Origin: Streptomyces capitiformicae
GTDB lineage: Bacteria; Actinomycetota; Actinomycetes; Streptomycetales; Streptomycetaceae
DNA length: 64,000 nucleotides
Direction: 5' to 3'
Assembly (NCBI RefSeq): GCF_002214185.1
Contig: NZ_CP022161.1
Location: forward strand, 868,001-932,000
Below the pieces are notes generated by a model. It saw only the letters and a program-made list of their open reading frames with translations. It did no database searches and was not told the origin of the DNA. Below are positions 33,739-40,296 of this stretch, piece after piece. The translations under genes and the position numbers were made by a program. Position 1 is the first letter of the stretch. Every line of letters starts with the position of its first letter.

Positions 33739-34026
33739 GTGGACGCGGCCATGGTGACGGCGATCGCAGCTCTGATCGGCGGCCCCGTGGCCGCGTTGGG
33801 CGTCATGTACGGCAGCCGCGGCGCGAACAGGGCGGCGCAGCAGACCAGCGCGGCGACGATGTACGACAGCTTGACGCAGCGGCTGGTGGCCGAGCGGGAC
33901 AAGGCGGAGATGGACGAGAAGGCGGCGGAGGCACGGGCGAGCGCGGCGGAGGCGAAGGTCCACGCGCTGGAGGCCGAGGTCTCACGGTTGCAGGCACTCG
34001 TCACTCGGCTCGGGGGGGCGCCATGA
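33739..34026 (+). CDS. Small membrane protein with coiled coil (lysis cassette)
   Basis: 95 aa, GTG start. One N-terminal hydrophobic helix ([20 protein letters not shown]) is followed by a heptad-rich coiled coil ([20 protein letters not shown] to the C-terminus). This is the layout of second holins or spanin-like accessory proteins. It overlaps the collagen-like gene by 4 bp, so the two are co-translated. Confidence 0.6.
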   Translation: MDAAMVTAIAALIGGPVAALGVMYGSRGANRAAQQTSAATMYDSLTQRLVAERDKAEMDEKAAEARASAAEAKVHALEAEVSRLQALVTRLGGAP

Positions 34027-34724
34027 CGCGGACCGAGGTGGTGCTCTACCGAAACCGGCGTCTCCTTCTGCTCGTTGCCGTCCTGCTGACGCTCGGCGGC
34101 GGAGTCGCTTTGTCGCTGATCCTCATCGGCCGGGAAGCGGACGCTCGGCAGCAACTCGCACACGAGGCGGACCTTCGGGGCACAGCAGTGTCGACGCTGG
34201 CGGGGGACGTTCGCGCGTTGCGGGAACAGTTGAAAGCCGAAGGGGAGACACCGGTCGCACCGGACCCAACGCAGGCCATCGAAGACTTGCCGGACCGGGC
34301 TGAGGTTCCGGTGCCGATCCCGGGGCCGGCTGGAGCGAAGGGTGAACGTGGGGAGCCGGGCCCGTCGGGATCGCCGGGCCGAGACGGCGAGGACGGGACG
34401 GATGGAGCGGCAGGGGAGCCCGGATCGGACGGCGTCACCGGCCCGGCCGGACCCGCAGGACCTCCCGGCCCCCAGGGCGATCCTGGCCCTCGAGGCGAAC
34501 CCGGCCCGCCCGGGGCACAAGGTCCCGCCGGGGAGGACGGACAGGATGGCCAGGACGGTCAGACATGCCCAGATGGGTACTCGCTGCAAGCCCCCAGCTA
34601 CGACCCCGACGCCCTGGTGTGCCGCCGCGAAGGCGCCCCGGACCCGGGGCCCGGCAATGGGAACGGCAGCGGTAACGGTCTGCTTTCTGCGGGCCTGGAT
34701 CCGCAACGCCGTCAGTACCCGTAA
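34023..34724 (+). CDS. Membrane-anchored collagen-like protein
   Basis: 233 aa. An N-terminal helix (residues about 14-36, [20 protein letters not shown]) spans the membrane; a short coiled coil (about 43-70) could trimerise. About 27 uninterrupted Gly-X-Y triplets follow (from [12 protein letters not shown] to [11 protein letters not shown]). A C-terminal knob has two cysteines ([14 protein letters not shown]) and a Gly/Asn tail. Collagen-like repeats occur in phage fibres, but a membrane anchor within the lysis cassette suggests an envelope protein. Role unknown. Confidence 0.75.
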   Translation: MTRTEVVLYRNRRLLLLVAVLLTLGGGVALSLILIGREADARQQLAHEADLRGTAVSTLAGDVRALREQLKAEGETPVAPDPTQAIEDLPDRAEVPVPIPGPAGAKGERGEPGPSGSPGRDGEDGTDGAAGEPGSDGVTGPAGPAGPPGPQGDPGPRGEPGPPGAQGPAGEDGQDGQDGQTCPDGYSLQAPSYDPDALVCRREGAPDPGPGNGNGSGNGLLSAGLDPQRRQYP

Positions 34725-34733
34725 GGAGGCCCC

Positions 34734-34895
34734 ATGCCCAAAGTCTTCCCGCGGCGGCCGGGTCCCAACGGCGCGGCTGCCGACGCCGGCTCCCTTGAAC
34801 GCGTGGGGCTGAGCAATCCGCCGCCGTTCTGGCTGTCGCCCCGCCCGTTCCTCGAACCCGACCTGCCGCCGCCCGACGATGACGGCGACGAATGA
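34734..34895 (+). CDS. Pro-rich micro-protein (53 aa)
   Basis: A near-perfect TAAGGAGG ribosome site sits 8 bp before the ATG. Product starts MPKVFPRRPGPNGAAADAG and ends LPPPDDDGDE. No fold or family evident. The strong translation signal and the terminator right after the stop support a real gene, the last of the late operon. Confidence 0.6.
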   Translation: MPKVFPRRPGPNGAAADAGSLERVGLSNPPPFWLSPRPFLEPDLPPPDDDGDE

Positions 34896-34899
34896 CAGA

Positions 34900-34938
34900 C
34901 GCCCCGCCCTCCTGCTTCGGCAGGGGAGCGGGGCGCTT
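34900..34938 (+). terminator. Terminator at the end of the late operon
   Basis: CGCCCCGC pairs with GCGGGGCG and an inner CTGC/GCAG closes a TTCG tetraloop, followed by a short CTTCGTCG tail. It lies 5 bp after the last late gene and faces the convergent gene at 34957-35217. Confidence 0.6.
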
Positions 34939-34956
34939 CGTCGTGTCCGGAGTCGG

Positions 34957-35217
34957 TCAGGACTGCCGCTGCGTCTTGGCGAGCGCCTCGGCACTCTCGT
35001 CGAATCCGAAACGGCGCAAGGCGGCGATGGGGTCGGCGTCGGCCAGGCACTTAGCGACGTGGTGGTCGAAGACGATCGTGAGCTGCTTGGCCAGAGTGTT
35101 GTTCCCCCCGGGGTCTTGAGGGTCGTAGTCCTCGGCTGCAGCGAGGCGTTGGAGGTAATCGAAGGGGATGCCCGCCCGCTCCGATGCATCGCGCAGAGCA
35201 TCCACGTCGTGAGTCAT
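34957..35217 (-). CDS. Hypothetical helical protein, divergent to integrase
   Basis: 86 aa starting MTHDVDALRDASERAGIPFD and ending LAKTQRQS; fully helical with KQLTIVFDHHVAKCLADADP in the middle. It is transcribed away from the integrase, with only about 60 bp between the two starts. Proteins in this position can act as directionality factors for serine integrases, a testable possibility. Family not recognised. Confidence 0.55.
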   Translation of the reverse strand: MTHDVDALRDASERAGIPFDYLQRLAAAEDYDPQDPGGNNTLAKQLTIVFDHHVAKCLADADPIAALRRFGFDESAEALAKTQRQS

Positions 35218-35283
35218 GAAGCGAACGTACCACGGTGAACTGCTCTGTTACATCTATGCCAAAAACTGTGTACAGTGAGCGGC

Positions 35284-36108
35284 ATGACGACGACTCCCCG
35301 AACTCCCGCTCTCCGACTCGTGATGCTGCTCCGCGTCTCCACCGCCGGACAGCTCGACGGCTACGGCCTCGAGGCACAGGAGAAGGACTGCCGGAAGTGG
35401 GCGCGCACTGCCGGCTCCGCGCTCGGCGGCGTGCGAATCGTCAAGGTGTGCACCGATGGCGGGATCACCGGCAAGGCATCCGACGACGAGCGCCCCGGGC
35501 TGCACGAAGCGCTCTCGCTCGTGGCGGCCGGTGACGCTGACGGCATCCTGGCGCCGAACCTCGACCGGGTGGCCCGTGAGCTGACCGTGCAGGAGGCGAC
35601 GCTCAGCGTGGTGTGGGCGCACGGAGGCCGCGTGTTCACCGTCGACCATGGCGAGCACATCCCCGACGACGACGACGACCCGATGCGCACCTTCGTCCGT
35701 CAGGTCATGGGAGCAGCCGCTCAGCTCGAGCGCGGACTCATCACCAAGCGACTCCGCAACGGGCGCAAGACCAAAGCGGCCGCCGGCGGGTACGCCTACG
35801 GAGCCCCTGCCTACGGGCAGCGTGCCTCCGACAAAGTGCTGACCGTCGACGACGACGAAGCCACCGTGCTCGAACAGATGCGCGCATGGCAGGCAGAGGG
35901 CGTGTCCATCCGGGGTATCTGCGACCGGCTCAACGCCGCCGAGATCCCCTCCAAGCGCGGCGGGAAGTGGCACCCAACCACCGTGGCCCGACTCCTCAAC
36001 CCTGACGCACGAGCAGCCGCACGCGAGCAGGCGGCACACGCACGAGCGGCCGAGCGCGAGCAGATCAAGCGACAGCGCGCCGAACGGCTGCTCTCCCGGC
36101 TCACCTGA
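35284..36108 (+). CDS. Small serine recombinase (integrase)
   Basis: 274 aa from ATG (a GTG three codons upstream is also possible, perhaps leaderless). The resolvase-type catalytic domain holds Ser19 in LLRVSTAGQ, an ILAPNLDRVARE motif and FVRQVMGAAAQLERGLITKR. A recombinase domain (YGAPAYG, ISIRGICDRLNA-like, KWHPTTVARLLN) and a short basic tail follow. It is much shorter than phiC31-type integrases and lacks an obvious zinc domain, so specificity must lie in the recombinase domain. It probably integrated the whole element. Confidence 0.85.
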   Translation: MTTTPRTPALRLVMLLRVSTAGQLDGYGLEAQEKDCRKWARTAGSALGGVRIVKVCTDGGITGKASDDERPGLHEALSLVAAGDADGILAPNLDRVARELTVQEATLSVVWAHGGRVFTVDHGEHIPDDDDDPMRTFVRQVMGAAAQLERGLITKRLRNGRKTKAAAGGYAYGAPAYGQRASDKVLTVDDDEATVLEQMRAWQAEGVSIRGICDRLNAAEIPSKRGGKWHPTTVARLLNPDARAAAREQAAHARAAEREQIKRQRAERLLSRLT

Positions 36109-36603
36109 CGGGCCAGCTTGCGCGCCTGCGGCTAGTTTCAGCCGCCCCCTATGCCGGTGGCTGGTTTGTGGTGCATGGTGTTGGTGCGGGATCGGAGCCA
36201 ACCCCCGGGTGATGGTCCCTTGTCGGGCCCTGCCGGGACGCGTTCTCGGCGGGGCCCGCCGCACCTCCCGGCTCCCCACGGGAGGCTTGCGGCTGCCGTC
36301 GGCCGTCGAAGTTGTCCACAGGCGCCCGGGTGGGACTACGGGACTCTGCCATGCTGCGGGCCATGACGTACCGCCTGTATCCCAGCCGCGAGCGCGCTCT
36401 CAAGGCGCTGCTCCGCCGTCGGCCCCGGCCCACCTACGAGCCCGGCACCTACCGCATGTCGACGCGCCCCGCGTTGTCAGTGGCTGCTCGTAGAGTGGAC
36501 TTGTCCGGCATAGATGTCTTTCGATCAAGCCGGGTTTGCTGTGAGTTACTGGCGCCCGTCTCGAGCGTGGAACCCCGGGGCGGGCCGCAACCTTGGAGGG
36601 GCC
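36109..36603. other. Mostly non-coding stretch after the integrase
   Basis: A weak plus-strand frame (36363-36686, beginning MTYRLYPSRERALKALLRRR) may be a small basic protein, but its second half reads across the ribosome site of the next gene and it has no clear signal. A TTGTCCACA box at 36312-36320 matches the preferred Streptomyces DnaA site, as a single copy. Otherwise I see nothing firm; the original attP half-site is expected within the integrase-proximal region to 39.2 kb. Confidence 0.35.
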
Positions 36604-36807
36604 GTGGACGATGCTCAGCTCGTAGCCACCGTGGACCTGTTCAGCCCGAATCTGCCCCCGCTGAAGCGCGATCGACTGCTGCGTGAGATGCGTCGGATCA
36701 ATGCCCTGAGCGAGGAAGAGCGGCAGCGGGAACTCCGGCAGCGCATCTTCCGGGCGTTGCAGATTCCGTCCTACTCGTCCCCTACTCCGCCATCTCGGCG
36801 TGCCTGA
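36604..36807 (+). CDS. Small helical protein (67 aa)
   Basis: GTG start preceded by TTGGAGGGGCC. Product starts MDDAQLVATVDLFSPNLPPL and has a charged helix (REMRRINALSEEERQRELRQ) with a basic end. It converges with the gene at 36782-36985 and overlaps its 3' end by 26 bp. Function unknown. Confidence 0.5.
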   Translation: MDDAQLVATVDLFSPNLPPLKRDRLLREMRRINALSEEERQRELRQRIFRALQIPSYSSPTPPSRRA

Positions 36808-36985
36808 CGGCTCGCTTGAGCCCCATCTCCACCGTGTGCCGGTCGAGCCCCGTCTCGGCCGTCCAGGCGGTAATGCGGTCCTGTACGGCGGACGCCTGGT
36901 CAACGGTGAGCGTGCCGGCCTGGATCGCGGCCCAGGCGGCACGCTCCAACGCGATCAGATCGTCGGGGAAGTCGATGTCAGCCAC
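36782..36985 (-). CDS. Small helical protein (67 aa)
   Basis: Starts MADIDFPDDLIALERAAWAA and carries repeated short helices (DQASAVQDRITAWTAETGLD). Such proteins commonly follow a GntR regulator and another small gene in Streptomyces. Third gene of a leftward three-gene unit headed by the regulator at 37233-37481. Confidence 0.55.
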   Translation of the reverse strand: MADIDFPDDLIALERAAWAAIQAGTLTVDQASAVQDRITAWTAETGLDRHTVEMGLKRAVRHAEMAE

Positions 36986-37007
36986 GGCGGGAGTGTACGC
37001 GGCCCGG

Positions 37008-37202
37008 TCACGCCGCCTTCACGACCTCCACGCGCCGCCGCTCAGCAGCCGTCGCCACAGTCCACTCCGCGACGAGCAGCGCATACCGATCCCGCGCCTC
37101 CCCGTACAGCCAGCCCCCGCACGCCCGGACGAGGGCGCGAATCTCCGCATTCACGACCGCGGAAGGCCGCACAAGACCCTGCGGTGGCGGGGAGGGAGGC
37201 AT
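37008..37202 (-). CDS. Small conserved protein (64 aa)
   Basis: Start ATG chosen to give MPPSPPPQGLVRPSAVVNAE; a further upstream ATG would overlap the regulator. The core RALVRACGGWLYGEARDRYA resembles a short protein often seen next to GntR regulators in Streptomyces. Function unknown. Spaced 22 bp from the next gene in the unit. Confidence 0.55.
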   Translation of the reverse strand: MPPSPPPQGLVRPSAVVNAEIRALVRACGGWLYGEARDRYALLVAEWTVATAAERRRVEVVKAA

Positions 37203-37232
37203 ACGGCAAAGCCTACGGCCCGGCTCTGACAA

Positions 37233-37481
37233 TCAGCCCTCGCCTGGCGGCTGTGGCAACTCGGTGACGAACGTCCCCACACCGGGGTACATGGCCGCCA
37301 GCCCGGCCTCCCGCAGCTCCTTCAGTACGCGCTTCGCGGTCACCTGGCTGATCTCGAACTCGTCGCAGATCGCCATTGCGGACGGCAGCCTGCCCCCGGG
37401 CGCGTAGGTGCCATCGACGATCCGCTCCCGCATCACGTCGAACACCTGTCGCCACCTCGCCTTTTCCGGCTCCCACCTCAT
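37233..37481 (-). CDS. Short GntR-family DNA-binding protein
   Basis: 82 aa, essentially only the winged-helix domain: WRQVFDVMRERIVDGTYAPG, LPSAMAICDEFEISQVTAKR and VLKELREAGLAAMYPGVGTF. It lacks any effector domain, unlike full-length GntR regulators (about 240 aa). GntR proteins such as KorSA control Streptomyces integrative elements, so a role in silencing transfer or integration genes is plausible. It heads a leftward operon. Confidence 0.7.
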   Translation of the reverse strand: MRWEPEKARWRQVFDVMRERIVDGTYAPGGRLPSAMAICDEFEISQVTAKRVLKELREAGLAAMYPGVGTFVTELPQPPGEG

Positions 37482-37527
37482 GATCCAAAAGCTAGGCAGG
37501 CTGAGTCCGGCAGGCGAGACTAGCCGC

Positions 37528-37543
37528 CCTATACGACCTATAC
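37528..37543. promoter_or_regulatory. Tandem CCTATAC motif in the divergent GntR promoter region
   Basis: Two CCTATAC copies spaced 9 bp apart (37528 and 37537) lie in the 156-bp region between the short GntR gene and the plus-strand gene at 37638. They could be -10 hexamers (TATACG/TATACC) or an operator for the regulator. Confidence 0.35.
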
Positions 37544-37637
37544 CGCCCATCCCGCAAGGGTATGGTGACCCACAACGCAAACGCCTCCCGGACGCGGCGC
37601 AGCATCCGGGAGGCAGCCGACGAACGGAGCGTCGACG

Positions 37638-37874
37638 ATGAGCAAGCCTACGGATCCCCCATCGCCTGCCGAAAGCACCAGAGCGGCCATAGCGGGGACT
37701 GGTCGCCTGAGTCCCGTGCAGCATGCCCACCGCGCCTACGCCGCCCATACTCGCGCATGCGAGAGGTGTCGCGATATTGACCGCCAGCGCTGCGCCGAGG
37801 GCCAGGGGTTGTGGCGTGCTTGGGATCAGGCGTGCGCTGACGCGTACCGACGATTGGCCGGCGGGACGTCTTGA
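37638..37874 (+). CDS. Small Cys-pair protein (78 aa)
   Basis: ATG preceded by CGGAGCG. The central HRAYAAHTRACERCRDIDRQ has a CxxC knuckle with nearby His residues, a pattern common in a Streptomyces family of unknown function next to GntR regulators. The rest is helical (LWRAWDQACADAYRRLAGG). Confidence 0.6.
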   Translation: MSKPTDPPSPAESTRAAIAGTGRLSPVQHAHRAYAAHTRACERCRDIDRQRCAEGQGLWRAWDQACADAYRRLAGGTS

Positions 37875-38067
37875 CGCTTGGGCATGGCGGGGATTGGTGG
37901 GTTACCGGCAGGAACGTTTGGCCAATGCTCCACCTGCGGTTACGGAGACAGACGGCCGGTCAACGGAAAGTCAAAGAAAGTGCATAGGACAGCTTCACGG
38001 CAGGCTGAAAGTCGGCTTTACTCGTGACACACGGCGCCCCACACGCCGGATCCGAAACCGCTTACCG

Positions 38068-38688
38068 CTACGGGGTGGGCGTCAGTCGGATCAGCCAGCG
38101 ATCCATGGGAAGGATCAGGTCCGCTGTCTCAAGGGGGCGACCGTCATGGTCGAAACGAGTGCGTACCACGCGGAACGCAACGGCATCCACGAGCAGACCC
38201 AGTGCGTGCGCCTGCTCCTGCGTCAGTTCGGTGCATCCCAGTTCCGCTTCGAACGAGGCGTGCGGCCGACGCTCGCCGCGCCACCATGAAGACACCAGCA
38301 TCGCGGACCTGCCGCCGGGGTCCAGGCATTCCACGGTCTCGTGGTGCAGCGTCGCGCCCACGCGGACGTTGAGTCGGCCGGCGAGTCCCGCGGTGGCGTG
38401 CTGGGGGCGGGTGTCAGTGGTCTCGCTGGAGAAGGGCCAGTCGGCGTCCGGGGCTGTGAGGGTGCGCATGGCAGGAGCATGCGCGACGTAGACGTTTCTG
38501 CGCTCCTCGCCCTCCAGGATGCCGCCGCGGCGCAGCAGTTCGTAGGCGAGCCGAATGGTCTGCGGGTGTACGTGGTAGGCGGCGGCCATACGGGCGCGGG
38601 AGGGGAGCGTTTCGCCGGGGGTCCATTCGCCGGCGTCGATGCGGCGGCGGATGTCAGCTGCGATGCGGCGGAAGCGCGCTTCTGACAT
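38068..38688 (-). CDS. GntR/UTRA-family transcriptional regulator
   Basis: 206 aa. Start MSEARFRRIAADIRRRIDAG is preferred over a longer frame because this is the usual beginning of the family. Winged helix residues 1-75 (MAAAYHVHPQTIRLAYELLR) are followed by a UTRA-like effector domain (PQHATAGLAGRLNVRVG, GRPLETADLILPM). It is slightly shorter than usual at the C-terminus. A TGGATATATCCA palindrome upstream is a likely autoregulatory site. Resembles repressors of Streptomyces integrative elements. Confidence 0.75.
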   Translation of the reverse strand: MSEARFRRIAADIRRRIDAGEWTPGETLPSRARMAAAYHVHPQTIRLAYELLRRGGILEGEERRNVYVAHAPAMRTLTAPDADWPFSSETTDTRPQHATAGLAGRLNVRVGATLHHETVECLDPGGRSAMLVSSWWRGERRPHASFEAELGCTELTQEQAHALGLLVDAVAFRVVRTRFDHDGRPLETADLILPMDRWLIRLTPTP

Positions 38689-38747
38689 CGAGGACCCCTG
38701 GCGTCGATCATGACGTGAGGCCTGAAGGTACGAAGGCGCCGCGGCAC

Positions 38748-38759
38748 TGGATATATCCA
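38748..38759. promoter_or_regulatory. 12-bp palindrome, candidate GntR operator
   Basis: TGGATATATCCA is a perfect palindrome 60 bp upstream of the GntR/UTRA start, embedded in very G+C-rich sequence. Position and AT-rich centre fit an operator or promoter for autoregulation. Confidence 0.5.
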
Positions 38760-39171
38760 ACTGTCGGCAGGGAGCCGGTCAGGGGCTGTTGGCAACTGAA
38801 GAGGGTGAGGTGTCAGCGCCGCAGGGTCGCGTCCCTGAGGTGCTGATGGGCTGCTTCCCTGGTCCGTACCCCCTTTGCCGGTGCCAGGGTGCGGCCCGGA
38901 TGTCCGGCAGCATTTGCCGGGCATCCACCTGAACGAGTGACCTGGAGCGCGTGATTCTGGTGCGTGGGTACTCGTTGAGTGAATAAGCCGGGCCCGGTTC
39001 CTACTCGCCTCCGAGGGCGTCCCAGGGGAACCGGGCCCGGCGTCTTTTGTGCGCCGCCTGGGTTCAGTCTCCCACTGGGAAACGAGTGGGAAATGATCAT
39101 GCCTACACACGCAAACACATCAGTACGGATGAATGCCGGATCGACAAGAAGCGCCAGCTAGAGAAGCACAC
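38760..39171. other. Intergenic stretch with a strong hairpin near the element end
   Basis: No confident gene. A perfect 15-bp stem (38987-39001 with 39027-39041, arms GCCGGGCCCGGTTCC) with a 25-nt loop is followed by GTCTTTT and could be a terminator or structural site. CCCACT/AGTGGG forms a second small hairpin (39071-39090). A plus-strand frame (39047-39229, ending QKGRMKKS) runs into the junction with the disrupted transporter and has lower G+C; its status is uncertain. Confidence 0.45.
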
Positions 39172-39309
39172 CTACTTCAAACCGCATGGTGACAGCATCG
39201 CGCAGAAGGGCCGGATGAAGAAGTCGTAGTACTCCAGGGCGCTGCCGATCCAGGCAGCCGTAGCGGCCTTCTTGGGCTGGCCGGGAGGTGCGGCGGGGAC
39301 GGACGACAC
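39172..39309 (-). pseudogene. Truncated MHS-family (shikimate-type) transporter, N-terminal 32 codons
   Basis: From GTG at 39309, with GAAGGAG 7 bp upstream, the product reads MSSVPAAPPGQPKKAATAAW then IGSALEYYDFFI. This is the characteristic first segment of metabolite:H+ symporters (ShiA/KgtP/ProP type, usually EYYDFFIYG). At codon 33 it switches to unrelated residues and stops 13 codons later. The remaining 400 or so residues are missing here. Next to shikimate-degrading genes, the intact gene was probably a quinate/shikimate importer. Confidence 0.75.
39209..39219. other. Probable right attachment junction (attR) of the integrated element
   Basis: Homology to the transporter ends within the codons for FFI at about 39214-39219; to the left lies element or foreign sequence. 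The exact core cannot be fixed because the left junction lies outside the window. A serine integrase and phage genes to the left make this the natural attR. Confidence 0.5.
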
Positions 39310-39409
39310 GGCGTGCTCCTTCGAGGGGACTCCAACGTAGATGGAGTGAGCGGAGGGGAGAAGTGCCGGATCCCGGGGGTGATGGGGCGGCCATGCCGGG
39401 GGAGATCCC

Positions 39410-39421
39410 GGTTAATTAACC
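39410..39421. promoter_or_regulatory. GGTTAATTAACC palindrome upstream of the broken transporter
   Basis: A perfect 12-bp AT-rich palindrome about 100 bp upstream of the transporter start, in an otherwise G+C-rich spacer. Likely part of the transporter promoter or a regulator site. It does not match the candidate TetR operator at 40258. Confidence 0.4.
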
Positions 39422-39500
39422 CACTGGATAGTTAGTAGCGGTTGGGTAGGGATGTTGCGCCCGCGTTTCCCCGGTGTCAAGAGGTCGTGCGCCGTGAGCC

Positions 39501-40166
39501 TCAGTCCGCCGCGCGGTCCGCCGTCAGATAGGCGATGACCATGTCGCCGAGCATCTGGCGGTAGTGCGCGCGCCGACCGGGATCGACCAGGTCGCGGCCG
39601 AAGAGGGCGCCGAAGGTGTGCCGGTTGGAGACCCGGAAGAAGCAGAAGGAACTGATCATCACGTGCAGATCGACGGCGTCGACGTCGGCCGTGAACAGGC
39701 CGGACTTCTGCCCCGACTCCAGGATGCGGCGGATCACGTCCAGGGCCGGCGAGCCGATCTTGCCGAGCTTCTCGGAGGCGGCGATGTGCTCGGCCTCGTG
39801 GATGTTCTCGATGCTGACCAGCCGGATGAAGTCCGGGTGTTCCTCGTGGTGGTCGAAAGTCAGCTCGGCCAGCCGCCGGATGGCCGCGACCGGGTCCAGA
39901 TGCTCGACGTCCAGCGCCTGCTCCGCCTCGCGGATCACGCCGTACGCCCGCTCCAGTACGGCGGTGAACAGCTGCTCCTTGCCGCCGAAGTAGTAGTAGA
40001 TCATCCGCTTCGTGGTGCGGGTCCGGTCGGCGATCTCGTCGACCCGGGCCCCGGCGAACCCGGAGCGGGCGAACTCCCTCGTCGCGACGTCGAGGATCTC
40101 GGCCTTGGTGCGGGCCGCGTCGCGAAGTCGCCCGTTGGGCCGTGCCGGTTCTTCGACGCTGGTCAT
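39501..40166 (-). CDS. TetR-family regulator of the shikimate/quinate locus
   Basis: 221 aa. The ATG giving MTSVEEPARPNGRLRDAART has a GAAGGAAC ribosome site; an upstream ATG does not. HTH at about residues 20-65 (FARSGFAGARVDEIADRTRT, TKRMIYYYFGGKEQLF). The C-terminal ligand domain includes LTFDHHEEHPDFIRLVSIEN. Divergent from the dehydrogenase gene across a 130-bp spacer with an ACTAGT-centred dyad. Probably an effector-released repressor of shikimate/quinate catabolism and of the adjacent transporter. Confidence 0.8.
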   Translation of the reverse strand: MTSVEEPARPNGRLRDAARTKAEILDVATREFARSGFAGARVDEIADRTRTTKRMIYYYFGGKEQLFTAVLERAYGVIREAEQALDVEHLDPVAAIRRLAELTFDHHEEHPDFIRLVSIENIHEAEHIAASEKLGKIGSPALDVIRRILESGQKSGLFTADVDAVDLHVMISSFCFFRVSNRHTFGALFGRDLVDPGRRAHYRQMLGDMVIAYLTADRAAD

Positions 40167-40257
40167 GGGGTTCCTTCGGGCGGGTGCGGCCGGTCTCATT
40201 GATTCTAGGAGCTTGCCGCTTCGGTCTTCCCTTGGCCGGGACCGGCTGCTATGACTA

Positions 40258-40271
40258 ACGTACTAGTTCGT
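40258..40271. promoter_or_regulatory. Candidate TetR operator
   Basis: ACGTACTAGTTCGT is a dyad centred on ACTAGT with two mismatched positions, 26 bp before the dehydrogenase start and between the divergent genes. GTAC repeats flank it. Typical place and form for a TetR-family repressor site. Confidence 0.55.
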
Positions 40272-40296
40272 ACATTACCTCTGAGGAGGGCCGACC

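Noticed and set aside
204..34724. Many long frames on the opposite strand of obvious genes
   Set aside because: They are Arg/Pro/Gly-rich, lack ribosome sites and have no domain features; typical shadows of high-G+C coding sequence.
36312..36320. TTGTCCACA DnaA box as part of a replication origin
   Set aside because: Only one box; origins need clusters, and no replication gene is near.
39047..39229. 60-residue plus-strand frame ending at the transporter junction
   Set aside because: No ribosome site and no recognisable family; may be a fragment brought by the element, but not supported as a gene.
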